From Branchiostoma floridae (lineage: Eukaryota > Chordata > Leptocardii > Amphioxiformes > Branchiostomatidae): a stretch of DNA of 64,000 nucleotides. The notes under the pieces are model-generated. The model had not been told where the DNA came from, did no database searches, and saw only the letters and a program-made list of their open reading frames with translations. Shown piece after piece: positions 22,215 to 34,314 of the stretch. The DNA is taken from assembly GCF_000003815.2 (NCBI RefSeq), contig NC_049988.1, positions 5,570,744 through 5,634,743 of the forward strand. The letters are read 5' to 3'. Numbering within the stretch: position 1 is the first letter of the stretch; every line of letters begins with the position of its first letter. A program made the position numbers and the translations under genes.

Positions 22215-23449
22215 GGCAATATACTTCCAAGATTGGCAAGCAACGGCATAGGTCGTGTCACATACGACACAGAAAAATTTCAACTTCCGTCATACATGCT
22301 CAACTAACAGCTGCGATATACAATATGGTAGAAAACTTGTTTTTTAGAAACGAATAAAAAATTGAAAAGCTGATGCGCTCTAGGATGCCATCCATGATCA
22401 AAACCACAATGCCTTACATGACTGGTTTGGGGTCACGTTGAACACAGAGCCTCGATGACTGTAAATATCTCTGGCTTCTTTCTAGTCTACCCGCAGCTAC
22501 TGAAACACTACGGTTGGATCAAAGCCTAGTCAACTGATACCTGCGGCGACTTCTGGAGATGTTGATCCTGGAATCAGGCCGTCTGTCATACAACTCTTTG
22601 AAGTAATATTCCAGCTATATGGATTTTTTGGACCCTGGCCTAGAGGCAGTGACGTTAGTGCCTGTCTATGTTTTTAAAGTTCTATTGACAGATTCCAAAA
22701 AGATAGTTTTACCAAATGAATTACCAACAGAATAAATATTTGCTGTATAAATATTTGCATTTACTCTTGTATTTGAACAATAGTCTTGTATTGAAGTGAT
22801 ATTTAATTCTAATGTATTTTCAGAAGATTTGGTTCATTCAAAGACGGTCAAGATTTTTTTTGGAACTAAGACATGTGCTAGAAATATTTTCAAAATTAGG
22901 CCTGTTTCTCCTACATGATAATACTGTAAAAACACACTACTTGAGATTTATTATTCACCATTGGCAGAGTATAGCCAAAATGAAGGCGTTTGTTTTGTTT
23001 TAGTTTTCCCGCTTATAAATCTGGTCTGCCAACCTCGATCTCGAACAATCATTTTCTGAGCAAAGCTGGCGTGTAGTTTGATGTTGAAGGCAGCGATAGT
23101 GTAGAGTACACAGATCAAACAAGATTATTTTTCTCCGCTTGCCATGCAGTATCGCAAATGTCGAGCAGACAGTTCATAAGGTATGCAGGTGATTTGCCTT
23201 TCCTATTGCCCATCAATCATGTTTCTTTTAACGCACATCTAGAGGGAATAACGTCGCCGATGCGTCACTCATACCTTCAGGCTGCCAGCCTTATTGCTCT
23301 GCGTTACAGAGCCTCTTAAAAAACATTCGTCTTTGATCGTTCATGTACCCACATGTACCCACAGGTCGTCACGTTGACACATGCATGTTCTTGAGTCCGG
23401 GTGTGTGAGGTGGTGGGAAAATGTATTGTTTATCTGGTGTCTTCTTCTG
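22215..23449. other. Stretch with no supported gene
   Basis: About 1.2 kb of unremarkable A+T-rich sequence; no coding or repeat signal recognised. Confidence 0.5.
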
Positions 23450-23453
23450 TTAA

Positions 23454-23760
23454 AGGGCTCAATGGAAGTAACCATGCAATAATAGGGTTCTAACTTTCCT
23501 TAAAATGGCCCAATTACAGTATACTACAAACATACACAGGAAGAAACGCATGCGCATATTCCGTTGTATGCCACAATCAAGTTGCAAAAACTATGTTCGT
23601 TTTGTCGACGCCTCAACTTTTTATTGTTTTTAAAATGCAATGAAAGGTATTCGTGTACCTGTTTATCTGCAACGGTAATGTCACATGAATAATGTGATGT
23701 TCGATATAGCCACAATAGACTATTATATGTATCCCTCTTCTTATTCTTTTAGTAGCCCTT
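23454..23760. mobile_element. Possible short TTAA-flanked MITE
   Basis: TTAA at 23450-23453 and at 23761-23764 flank a 307-bp segment whose ends are AGGGCT and AGCCCT, an inverted pair of only six bases. The geometry fits a TTAA element, but the inverted repeat is very short and chance is possible. Confidence 0.35.
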
Positions 23761-24496
23761 TAACATCCCGACTGGGTATTGCTGTGGGGGTGGGGTGAAA
23801 GTGTGTGCGGCTGCCAACCAGGCCCTAAAGGCCTGTCCTGTTGGCGCCTGCCCAATATTGTATAACGGCTGATTCCAATGATTCTTTGATTGCATCTAGA
23901 GAAACTCTAAAGCAGTCTTTGCTTGCTTGAATTAACTTACATTTGAGACGATGGCTTCCAACAGGTTAGTTTTTGTGTGGGTTTGAGGTATAGAAAATAT
24001 AACATGGTCGAGTGAAAGCATTTTATTGCCAGACGGTTATATCTCTCCCCCAGTCCCGTTGTAGGCCTTTACCCAACCGGTTCGTCGATAATCATTGGCA
24101 GCCAGTAGTCTCGACAAGCTACCTTGGATAAAGGGATATATTTGCCAAGGTAGTTTGGCCACGATGGGGTTTGGGGGATTTTATTGGCTTTTGATGCATG
24201 ACCATAATTCCCTTGTTGTAAATTGACCAAATGGCATATCTTTTATATGTTTAAGGTGTACATCACAAATCGTCATGGTGCCCCAACGACCCACTACAAG
24301 GTCAAGGGCTAGGTGAGGTGAGGTGAGGTGTACATCACTCTGCATAAATAATGTGAAGATGCAAACTAAACCACTATGCATAGTGTGAAGATGTGAACAT
24401 GGTATTCTACCAAATGACTTGCTTTGGGACAGAGGAGGACAATGTGGCACATACTTTTACAGTACCACATTTACAGACAGAATGTATGGTAGTATT

Positions 24497-24690
24497 TTAC
24501 CTCCCGACCGAAGTCAGGCTCCCTGGGTGAAGTGAGGAAGTCGTGCAAAGTGCCTTTTCCAATGGCACTTGTCGGGGGCACAGCGTCGTGGGCACGGCCG
24601 GTACCCAACTTAGTAATTTGGTTCCGAACTCAACACTGTCCCAGTTACGACACACACGACGCCACTAATGACTTTCTCATATACAATGTA
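24497..24690 (-). mobile_element. SINE fragment, same family as the 15.7-kb copy
   Basis: Read on the minus strand, GTGCCATTGGAAAAGGCACT, then TTGCACGACTTCCTCACTTC matches the body of the plus-strand SINE at 15800-15850. The tRNA head is degraded. A short (GGTGA)n stretch lies at 24310-24330. Confidence 0.6.
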
Positions 24691-24904
24691 TGTATTTTTG
24701 GGAAAGACCATCATTAAAAAATATTATGATGATAACAGTATTTTTCATCTTTGGTATCATCAGTGAGAGAAAACAACAAATTTACAATGACTCCATAGAT
24801 CATGGAGGTTTGAGGTCTCCAAACTGTTGTTTCATTTATGCTAGTGAGCAACTCTATAATGTTGTAATGGTCAGTTTAAATATATTATCAAAGTAGAACA
24901 AGGG

Positions 24905-25300
24905 ACCATAGGTAACATACTCCGTGACGTATTTATGGTTTCTGCCGCATCATTGCTTGCAACAATATATACTATGCTGATGATATGAACAGTCCAAGAC
25001 AGACATATAACAACGAACAAGAACGAAAACAAAGCCCTAGCTGATATCACTGATAGCTTACCAGGACAAAGTATGTACTTGTTTATTTATAAGACCGGCA
25101 CTGACTAATACAATGTGCTCGGAAACCAGAACATCTGTTTTGGAATTCCTGTACCGCGACAGCTGTTCTTTGAATTAGACAACACATAACCCCCATATTT
25201 GCTTAACTAATTACCAAACCCATAAGACACATGACCTGTTCCACAATACCAGGAATGTAGGGGTGATTTCTGAAATTATTATATCGATCATAATTACTGC
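24905..25300 (+). repeat. Large dispersed repeat, second copy
   Basis: Shares TAACATACTCCGTGACGTA and GGGGTGATTTCTGAAATTATT with the 14.1-15.3 kb copy, in the same order but with shorter spacing. Confidence 0.45.
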
Positions 25301-25728
25301 AAGCGCAAACAACACTGCATGAAAAGTTGAGTATACGGGGTAGAAATTTCTGGGCATGCACCCAGAAATTTCTGGGCATGCACCTCGAAATGTTCGGACA
25401 TTCACGGTACGTATCGAACCGGACATGATGCCTGTCCGGGCAACTGGCACACCCGAGGATGCACGTAAACGAACCACTTTGTGTCCGGTACGTGTCTATG
25501 ACCCATGCTTGACCACGCATTTAGCCGAAATACTTCTGTATATGCCCGGACACCCGAGACGTGGGCCGAGCCGCACGGATGCTCTTTGCATAAATTACCG
25601 GGCAATTATCACCTAATTATATGTACCTCGACTATAGCGCGTTCATTACACCCTTTGTCATTAAAAACAGTGTTGTTTTACCACCCCTGCCGACCTAGGA
25701 TTACCCCCCCCCCCCCCTTTCCCCTGTA

Positions 25729-26116
25729 CAGGGTTCTCCCCAGAATTTTTTAGTATAGTGGAGGGGCTGGCAAAAATAACCCGCACCAACGCGTTGCGCT
25801 TTCATGAAAATGGATTCATTTTGCAACGACAGAGGGTGTCAAATACTACAAGTATAATATACTGTTGTGATTCCTTTGTTGTGAAGTGGCAAAACGACTA
25901 TTGTTTTGATCATTGCGCATTCACAAGTTTTTGCAGACAATGCTGACTGGAAAAGTGATGCCACTTGGCACAAAAATCTGTGAATTGTCATTAATTTTAG
26001 CAAAACTAACCAAGAAAATAGGGAAGAAACACACTAAATTCGAAAAATAGTATAGTGGAGCTGGCTGAGAGTATAGTGGAGGGCCTCCCTTATTCCACCC
26101 TCTGGGGAGAACCCTG
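25729..26116. mobile_element. hAT-like MITE, 388 bp
   Basis: The left end CAGGGTTCTCCCCAGA and right end TCTGGGGAGAACCCTG are exact inverted repeats. Their CAGGG start is typical of hAT elements. CCTGTA flanks both sides (25723-25728 and 26117-26122). hAT duplications are normally 8 bp, so either the flanks have diverged or another family is involved. Internal copies of TATAGTGGAG lie near both ends. Confidence 0.7.
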
Positions 26117-26129
26117 CCTGTAGCTTGTA

Positions 26130-28425
26130 TAAGTTTCCTTTATTCTTTCAAACTGTGAATTAACTTTCAATTTAATTTGTTTTTTGTTTTATTTTTAACT
26201 ATTTTGGACTGCTCCTGGTGGGCTCCGTCGCTCTTTTCGCTTTCAAATATATGTCGGTCTGCTGCCATAGGTCACTAGCATCCGGGTCTTCACTATTTTT
26301 ATAAGCAGTCGCCCAACTATTATGTATAGTCCTTCCAATTTGATGACACAAACTCCTGTAGATCTCTCGATTTCTGCATTCCTGCTCTCACAAATTCTGA
26401 TGTCCAGGCGGTCTTCTACACAAACCGATGCTAGTCAGGGGCACGGGCTTGTACAGTTCGCATAACGGTAGTATTCAGTCCATCGTGAAACGGCAGCAGC
26501 TATGCCTTCTCGCATTCGACGTAGTGACAAAGACTTTTTTGCTGAAACTCAAACGACACAAAACAACAGCTGGGCTCATCGGTGCACCGGTTGTTACCCT
26601 TCTAAACAGAATTAGGTCCCATGGCGTTTGTAGTTGAATGCAATTCCACAGCAAGATAGTGTCCGGTCTTGGCGTAAAGTATTTCCAAGCTCTCATTGTT
26701 CACTGGTCATGGGTTCGTCTGGCGTGCATACAAACATTTTGCTATCGGGATAGGAGCTGGGTGAAAGCACTACCTTACAGAAACAAGGTCATCTCCGAAT
26801 GCCAACTGAAATGGGATTGAAAGATTTGAAAATCACAACACGTGTGTTGATTGGTCTACCCAACTGCTATGTGGAATACGCGTTTTATGCGTATTTGCAT
26901 ATAAACAGACAATGTAAGTTCGAAAGTCTATTGTAGCTGAATTTAGCTTTTTGTCACATGGTCGCAATTCACAGACTGTCAAACAATACCCACACCGTAC
27001 TAAGTGACAAAGTACAGCTGTAATTGTTTACGATTTTAGACATCACTTTGATAATAAACGTAACGCTTTTACTCTACCCTACAACAATAGTGAACTATTG
27101 CCTTCTTGGTCCAACTAGCATTATCACAAAGCATAAAAACGTTACGAATCACGGGCCCCGATGTGCATAGTTATTAACTTCTTGCCCAGAAAAAAAATGA
27201 CATATGTTTGTCATACAATGCTTCCATATATACATGTATTACGTTCATGCATATCCTTACAAAGAACACATTCAATTATCTTCCCTACGCGTCACTGTTT
27301 TCTTTTCTGTTTATATAAACCAGGGGACCCATCCATAGGCTCCTTTTAATCTCCTTTATGTATCTTGAAAACCTTTATTACATACTATTTGTATGTCTTA
27401 TTTTCTAGTTCACTAACATGAGCTTGTCGTGTATCATTATATATCATGAATAGACACAGAAGTTCTTATGTTTTTCGAAACTCCATAGGCTTTGATAGAA
27501 ATTGTTTGTGTTTGCAGAAATCCGTCCAAACAAATAGAATAATCATTTAACTACATCCTGTGTCTGGCCGGATAGCTAGACAATCAGAATGGTGCCATAA
27601 CACCAACCCTAACATTTAATTTCAATATGTGTGTATGCTTTTTCCTTTTTGGGGGGTGTCGGGATTTTTATAGTCAGTAAGACACGCGTGTCGCGTACCT
27701 CGACGCCATGTATTCAGGACAAAACATTGCATGTGTATTGGGGGAGGAGGTGCGCTCAGGGGAAATAGCAGTTTATTAACGTCTGTTTCTTTCTAAAATA
27801 AAGTTGTGTAGATTTTCATCCATGGGTATCTCAATCTCAAAAGTTGAACAAACTTGCAAATTTGCTGGAAGATGCCACTGCCGTATGGGACATTATTCAC
27901 AGAATTGGAACGTGCGTGTTTAGAACCAGTAACGCGCCTTTCCCCGCAAGATCAGTAAATAAGCAAACGGAACAGAGTGTTACGAAATAGACATGTTCAA
28001 CTGTCAAACATTTTGTTTCACTGTAATATCCTATAATTCATGCAGCATGGGCAAACTTTGAAATTTCTAAAGTCACTCTGCGGTACCGTAAGTTGAATAT
28101 ACACACGTTAACATTTTATCAAGATCACAAGCTTTGTTAATGCAAGAAATAAGATACAGAGATAGAAGTTTTTCGTTTCTTTATTCTGGGAATACTTTTT
28201 TTTATACTGTTTTCTGTACCATTTTCTTTTAAAAAGCATTGATATCAATTATCACTTGAATACACAATACCCTTCACTCAACCACTTCTCAAGACACGCA
28301 GTGTGCGGGTACCGCGAACTACCGGACATGGCCATGTCCATGTCAAGTTCCACGGTAGTGTAAGAAATTAAACCAAAAACTGCCAGAAATTCTTGTTTTC
28401 GTGCAGTGCAAATAACGTACATCAT
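26130..28425. other. Stretch with no supported gene
   Basis: About 2.3 kb without recognisable exons, tandem arrays or element ends. Short open frames are interpreted as chance. Confidence 0.5.
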
Positions 28426-28429
28426 CAAG

Positions 28430-28700
28430 CAACTGCGTGCAGACGACATGTCAAACTTCATACAAATGTAAAGGGAACATAGAGATACAGACGCGAAGAC
28501 TCATCACTTCGAACAAAAACAACACTCTGTCGTCGAAGGTACCCTCCGTCACAGAATAATAAAGACCCCAGCTGCAATACTTTTTTCCCGGTAGGTGTTG
28601 TTAGACAACGGGCCAGCTATAGCTCCCGATAGCTTATGCTAGCTATAGCTCCCGATACATTTATTTCTAAACTTGATTCTATACGCCGGTTTACGGATTG
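28430..28700 (+). repeat. Large dispersed repeat, third copy
   Basis: ACTCATCACTTCGAAC, then ACACTCTGTCGTCGAAGG and CCGTCACAGAATAATAAAG correspond to 15130-15200. A small direct repeat, TAGCTCCCGAT, occurs twice at about 28620 and 28648. Confidence 0.5.
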
Positions 28701-28766
28701 CTGTTCACTAAGCACAAACAAAACAAAGGTCTGAGACATGAACAAAACACGCATGGTCTAGATTAA

Positions 28767-28928
28767 CCCTACTCAGACCGGGCTTTTAAGGCCCGCCCCT
28801 TATAATCCTGTAAAAACGGCCCGCCCTTCTAATCCTGCAACTGCAAAACGGCCTTTCATATGACCAACATTATGACGTCATCAATTTAATTGCAACCTTT
28901 TGGCTTGAAGAAAGAAAAAAGTTATTCC
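28767..28928 (+). mobile_element. Left end of a piggyBac-like TTAA element
   Basis: TTAA (28763-28766) is followed by CCCTACTCAGACCGGGC, the CCC start expected of piggyBac-type ends. Nearly the same end, CCCTATCTAGACCGGGC, occurs after TTAA at 63980-63983. The interior has GTCATCAATTT and CGGCCC motifs similar to the 38.4-kb element. The right end is not seen and may be hidden by the gap. Confidence 0.55.
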
Positions 28929-29280
28929 NNNNNNNNNNNNNNNNNNNNNNNNNNNNNNNNNNNNNNNNNNNNNNNNNNNNNNNNNNNNNNNNNNNNNNNN
29001 NNNNNNNNNNNNNNNNNNNNNNNNNNNNATTGTGTAAAAAGGGAAGCGTATATAACGTTAATCGAGTAATAATGTCTGTTATGACTTCTGTTGTCAATAG
29101 AAACATTAATGACGTCAAAATGACGTCATTTTGTCAGCAAATGTATTGTGAATTGACTAAAATAAGTTCATTTGAACGATTTTTGATGAAAAATAGCAAG
29201 TATTTACGAATTGTAAAGGACGTCTGAGCTAGTTATGCTTGATCTGGTACACTTATTTAGTTCATCTTAGATTTTAGCCG

Positions 29281-29500
29281 ATGACGTCCCCGGACCCAAT
29301 GCAAGTCGTGGTGAAGTTACTCCGCTTCAAGGACAAACAACTGATCCTTAACAGAGCCCGATACAAGAATACTGAAATCTGCAGAATTTTCATAGCAAAT
29401 TCGTAGGCGACTGGCAGAGCTGTTGTCGCAATGAGAGAGGCCAGAAAAAGAGGAGACTTCGCTGTGATCAACTATCATAATGTCATTTGGTCATCCAAAT
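29281..29500 (+). mobile_element. Fragment of an L1/Tx1-like LINE ORF1
   Basis: Open frame VVVKLLRFKDKQLILNRAR, then an in-frame TAG, then VVAMREARKRGDFAVINYHN. The pattern 'VKFLRFKDKe.iL..aR' followed by 'aR.rGd.A.l.Y' is that of the RNA-binding C-terminal domain of L1-type ORF1 proteins. The stop codon and lack of flanking ORF1 sequence show a relic. Confidence 0.5.
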
Positions 29501-29509
29501 AAAAATCAC

Positions 29510-31220
29510 AATTCTGATACACATTAAAAGTCTATGGTTCTCCTGATAGTTTTTCCATCTTTGCTGCTCACTTGTGTCATTTAGGACTATGACTTCCGCT
29601 ACTGATACAAAAAAAAAGCCAAACACCAAGTATGTCTTGTCCCAATTGTGACAAAATAGTGCATTCCTATAATAATGCAACAACTTTCCCCTGTTTGATG
29701 AACATATTTTATAAGAAATGTACACCGATTACCAGGAAAAATCAGAAGCACTGGACTTCATGGATCTGCATTTTAGCATCCTTATTCCCTTTTCATATAT
29801 GAAGGATAACTCGTACTTTATTGATATTAAGAGTACATCGTATAACTTTGAATACTTTTTTGTTGACAAATGTACTACTTGGTTTTAAAAATAATGCTTG
29901 GAAAAAATAACAATTAATAAGGAAATTGTATAATTCCATTGTTTTCAATAACTGGACTTCAATCAATGTAATCATGATAGTAATGAGGCATGCTCATTCG
30001 CATAATTTATGTAAAAATGTGTANNNNNNNNNNNNNNNNNNNNNNNNNNNNNNNNNNNNNNNNNNNNNNNNNNNNNNNNNNNNNNNNNNNNNNNNNNNNN
30101 NNNNNNNNNNNNNNNNNNNNNNNNNNNNNNNNNNNNNNNNNNNNNNNNNNNNNNNNNNNNNNNNNNNNNNNNNNNNNNNNNNNNNNNNNNNNNNNNNNNN
30201 NNNNNCTTTCAAGATTATTATCTGTTTTTTTACCCCTTCACGCTTGACACTGGTAAGGAATCAAACTTCACTGCCGGCTGGGATCCAGATTTAAACGTCT
30301 ACGGAAACGTTTTACATATAAATACGTATGAATACTCCTTGGCCTAGAGTTTACTACTCTGAAAATTTGTTTAACTCCATGTATTTTCAGCCATGCCATA
30401 ACACGCCTTCTTAACGCTGCACCTAAACATCAGGAGTCGAGTCTTCTTCCAAGAAGTTCTATCCACTATATATCTACTCTCAAACATGTCTATCCCACCC
30501 CACCCCCATTAGATAAAAGCCAACCCCGTAAGATCAAGGAGCTTTTAGTAAGATGAAAACCAACCCTGCTTAGTTTGCATCGTGAGCGCAGAATGCAAAC
30601 CGTTTGCTGTCGGATTTCCAGGCCTAACCGATAGAACCGTTCCATTTTTTGTCTGCGACGGAGTGTATTTGCCGGCTTTGGCTCGCGACACCAGAGGTCC
30701 TTTGTTCTTTCAAACAAAAGGGTATTTATTATGTAGGTGTCAGGTATGCAAATGTCCCTGCACTCGACAGTCAAGTCGGCACAATGATACTTCATTCTTT
30801 CTCACACCAAGGAGGTTTTTCCTTCATAAAACCTCCTTGCGTAGGAGGTTGAAATCCATTTTTGTGCAAAACGTTTTTATGCAATATGTAAATGGCATTG
30901 CTTATTTATTGTCCAGGCATAGGTTGGGTTGCGGGGGTAGAAGTGGCCGGGAACTGTAAAAACCCGGTAACTACGTTCCCCGCGACCCAATCTTTGCTTT
31001 GATGATAGGCGCTTTCAAGCCTTTGTCTGCCTCTTCACACGTCCGGTGTAATGGTCCTAGAAATTTCTGTACAAATACAAGCGCAAGTCCATGTAAGAAA
31101 ATGTCAAGGACGGTACACGCCGAACCAAGAAAGTCATGTACACAGCCAGGGCACAGAAAATTTTGTGTGTAAGTCCCTTAAAACACCCGGAAAATAGGGT
31201 TTTTATGCAGTGCCATCATT
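29510..31220. other. Stretch with no supported gene
   Basis: Includes the 182-bp gap at 30024-30205. A small inverted repeat AAGGAGGTTTT/AAAACCTCCTT lies at about 30811-30838. A minus-strand open frame of 101 codons at 30490-30795 has no recognisable features. Confidence 0.45.
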
Positions 31221-31229
31221 GGGCTATCG

Positions 31230-32115
31230 GAAACATAATTTACTTAAAGTACTTTTCAACTGTATGATTTCCCCAACTATACCTCAGTACATCGCTGTAG
31301 ATCGAACAGAGTTGGTGGGGGAGTATCTCTCTTTATACGCGGAAATCGTACAAAGGGACGCTTTAACTATACATACGCATGAGGGAATTGTGAAATCCAT
31401 TGTTATTGAACTTCCAGCATCATCCTGTCCTACTTTTAAAAATATGATCTCAGGATGAGTATACCGACCGCCTGACACGGATATTAATATTGCGACAACA
31501 TTAGACGCAATAAGTAAGTCAACATGTTTTCTTCTGGCGATTTCAATATAGACTTGATAAAAAATGAACTTGAGCCATACTCTGACAATTGGTTTTCTAA
31601 ACATTCTATTCTCGTGAAGTATTTATCGCACTATCTCAAAACCAACAAGAATAACTAACAAATTAGCTACGTTAATTGACAATATCAAAACAAACTTTTT
31701 ATCCGAATCCTACACATCAGGTGTGCTTGGAACAGATATCTCGGATCATGTTCCTACATTTGACATAATGAAATTCAAAATGGAATGAGTAAAACTAATA
31801 ATCCAAAACATCGTTTGCGGTTTGTTTACCAATTCTAATTTCACTAAATTAAAAAAAAATCAATTAGCAACGGAAACGTGGTACAATTTACACAATTACT
31901 TCTCTGTTTGATGAACGTTTCCCTATTGTTAGTCACTCCAAATGTAACGTAGAATAGAAAAAAAACAGGCCTGGTTCACTCCTGTACTTCACAAATCGTC
32001 AAACAAGAAAAAACAAATAAGAAATACATCAAGAAACCAAACCCAACTTATTTCCAGAGTTACAAGACCTACGGAAACAAATCCAACACGTTAATTCGCA
32101 TATATATATTTGCAT
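31230..32115 (+). mobile_element. Decayed CR1/Jockey-like LINE, endonuclease region
   Basis: Pieces of an APE-type endonuclease appear in order across frameshifts: GEYLSLYAEI, VYRPPDTDINI, SSGDFNIDLI, PTRITNKLATLIDNI and GTDISDHVPTF. Then comes the linker toward reverse transcriptase (WFTPVLHKSSNKKK). The YRPP, GDFN and SDH motifs are diagnostic of the endonuclease of CR1/Jockey-type LINEs. The reverse transcriptase is missing. Confidence 0.8.
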
Positions 32116-32214
32116 ACTGTGCAATCAGGCTGGTCCAGTGGTATCCTGGTCAGAAAGCTCTACCCAAGAAAGGCTTCTCTTGATTCCCGGGACAGTTGAT
32201 TGCACTAAACGTTG

Positions 32215-33150
32215 CGAGTAAAGCAAACTGCTCCGGAGTAAAAAGACTTCTCCGGAGCATGCTCCGGAGTAAGTGAGTAAGTATATATTTGTTGTAAGTA
32301 CGAGGGGCGTTCAATAAGTAATGCCCCTGACTCATTTTCCATAGCAGGAGATAAATGAAACTTGACACAGTTATTAGTCTTTCTCTACATGGGAACCACC
32401 TAGAGTTATGCATTTCTCCCATTGTTTGATGCATCTCTGGACACCGTTTTTGGAGAACACCCCAGGTTGGTCCTCCAACAGATGCCTCATCAATGACAGA
32501 AGAGGCACGACCAGGTCTGGGAGCTGTTTCCACAGACTTCCGGCCGTGTTTGAATTCACGATGCCAGCGTTTTACAACGTCATATGATGGGGCATCATCA
32601 CCATAAGTTTCTTTCATTTCATCAAAAGTCTCCTTTGGTGTGCGTCCTTTCAAATACAAAAACCGAATCACTGCGCGACACTCAACTGGCTCCATTTCAC
32701 ACCTGGCTCATTTCACACCTGACTCAGTTCAAACACCTTTAAATCAGAAACTACTTATAGTTCAGAGCTGGTTTTTGCAACAAAACTTATAGAGATATTA
32801 ATCATTATACATGCTAAATTTCATCTAGATCAGACAACTGAAAGTGGGTCAGAGACATTACTTATTGAACGCCCCTCGTAAGTATATTTGTCATGTACGT
32901 ACGAACATATACCATCTATATACAGTGAATCATTGCTTTGGAGTAGCTATACGTGTTGCTCCGGAGTAAAAAGAAAAACTGCTCCGGAGTAAAAGAAAAC
33001 ACTGCTCCGGAGTATTGTAGTGAGTAAGTATATTTGTTGTAAGTAAGTATATTTGTCATGTACGTATGAACATGTACCATCTATATGTACATGAAGTGAA
33101 TCAGTGCTTTGAAGCGGCTATACGTGTTGCTCCGGAGTAAGTATATTCGT
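32215..33150. repeat. Tandem GCTCCGGAGTAA-bearing units
   Basis: Units carry one or more TGCTCCGGAGTAA motifs followed by AAGTATATTTGTTGTAAGTA, ATGTACGTACGAACATATACC and TATACGTGTTGCTCCGGAG. Two full units can be aligned (about 32880-32960 with its flank, and 33015-33140), plus a first unit interrupted by the mariner at 32301. The CTCCGGAG core is itself a palindrome. Confidence 0.65.
32301..32878 (-). mobile_element. Internally deleted mariner transposon
   Basis: The ends CGAGGGGCGTTCAATAAGTA are inverted repeats of about 33 bp flanked by TA (32299-32300 and 32879-32880), as for mariner/Tc1 elements. On the minus strand, from ATG 32695, the frame encodes the N-terminal helix-turn-helix: VECRAVIRFLYLKGRTPKE, YGDDAPSYDVVKRWHREF, and RPGRASSVIDE. 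After a frameshift the C-terminal tail reappears (NGVQRCIKQWEKCITLGGSH). The central catalytic DDD region is absent. Element length is 578 bp versus roughly 1.3 kb for an intact mariner. It interrupts a tandem unit. Confidence 0.9.
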
Positions 33151-33307
33151 GTAAAGTAGCGTACGGTGATCCTGTTTCTTAACTTTACTATCACTTGACG
33201 ACGATCAAAAATGTATCAAGGAATTCATAAACAAGGCACATATCGTTATGTCAAACATAGTATCACATTTAGGAAAGAAAAATTGTGCTGCAAGCGATAT
33301 GGCGACC

Positions 33308-33604
33308 TCACATTACATCAGGACGAGGTAACCATATTTTTTCATCAATGTCTGTTCTGGGACCCAGTTCTTGCTGTGTCTCATCACTGTAACGAGGCAA
33401 CGCAGCGAACTCTATTAGATAATACCTTTTGGCAGCGCGCTTCGTCTGCTTGATGGCACGTTGAGGAACATCGCCTGGCTGGTGAGGTAGTGCGATGGAC
33501 CAGTCTCGATAGAGTGTCCACTCTTCCTCGTCACCGCTGTGGTAGCAGCTGTCGTAGCCGGTAAGTTCACTTTCATCAGATGATACCGTCCCGGAGGACA
33601 CATG
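33308..33604 (-). other. Acidic open frame beside a palindromic array
   Basis: Open for 98 codons with no ATG at the 5' side; TAA closes the frame at 33605-33607. It begins SSGTVSSDESELTGYDSCY, then SGDEEEWTLYRDW, and later QTKRAAKRYYLIEF and DETQQELGPRTDID. Composition is protein-like and acidic at the start, but no family is recognised. The upstream palindromic array starts about 20 bp away. It may be a decayed exon. Confidence 0.3.
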
Positions 33605-33624
33605 TTACATCCTAGAATGTCGTT

Positions 33625-33808
33625 TATCCTAAAAGCGCTTTTAGGATAGAAGCGCTTTTAGGATAGACCGGCATCCAAAATGTGCTTCTATCCTAAAAGC
33701 GCTTATGGGATATCCAGAACACGTCGCAAGCGAGGAGCGCATTCTGGATATCCTGAATGCGCTTCTGTCGGAGCGCATTCAGGATAAGCCGACGTGTTTA
33801 TCCAGAAC
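33625..33808. repeat. Palindromic 17-mer array, block 1
   Basis: Starts with a perfect 24-bp palindrome, TATCCTAAAAGC plus its mirror (33625-33648). It continues with variants of TATCC(C/T)AAAAGCGCTT and GGATATCC(A/T)GAA(C/T)GCGCT in both orientations. The units are degenerate and can pair with each other in many ways. Confidence 0.85.
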
Positions 33809-33859
33809 GTGCACTTGTGGGAGGAGCTTAGTGTCTTAGGAGGCGGAGACTATCTTGTA

Positions 33860-34300
33860 TGTGATTTTTCGTAGTCAACCTGAGGCCGCCATCTTTGTTC
33901 TCCCACGAGGTCACTTCCGGGTTTGATTGTGATAGAAGATCGCATATACTTACACCAAATCAACGTAGTTTGCATAAACCAAATCATTTTTGGGGACTCC
34001 GTGGCCCGATCTAACCCTCACGTAATCACGTAAAATCTAGGTTCAGCGCTTGCTTTATAAACTGCGTATTTCCATCACGTAGATTACGGCAGGTGTCGCG
34101 AGGTCGAACTAAATATGGAAACTTTGGTGTAAACAATTGCCAGAAGTGACCGCTGCCATTTTCTCGTGACGTGTTGACTGTATGGACCCAACACACCGAG
34201 ATAGTATCGCTATCTCCGGTTTGATAGTTCGAAACAAAACCAGAAGCTGAAATTCAGGAAACCATTAACAAAGTCAACCTGCACAGGAGAAGACAGATGT
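33860..34300. promoter_or_regulatory. Promoter-like interval between palindromic arrays
   Basis: Contains GCCGCCATCTT (YY1-like, reverse) next to CACTTCCGGG (ETS-like) at about 33887-33918, and TCGTGACGTG (CRE-like) near 34163. The block GCGAGGTCGAACTAAATATGG at 34099-34119 recurs at 35218-35238 with one difference. No start site can be fixed. Confidence 0.3.
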
Positions 34301-34314
34301 CGGCCGCCTACGAC

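Noticed and set aside
25345-25392. Tandem GAAATTTCTGGGCATGCACC duplicated once
   Set aside because: A two-copy 23-bp direct repeat without further structure; nothing more can be supported.
28310-28345. ACCGGACATGGCCATGTCC and an inverted relative at about 43653
   Set aside because: Short similarity only; could be a fragment of a repeat or chance.
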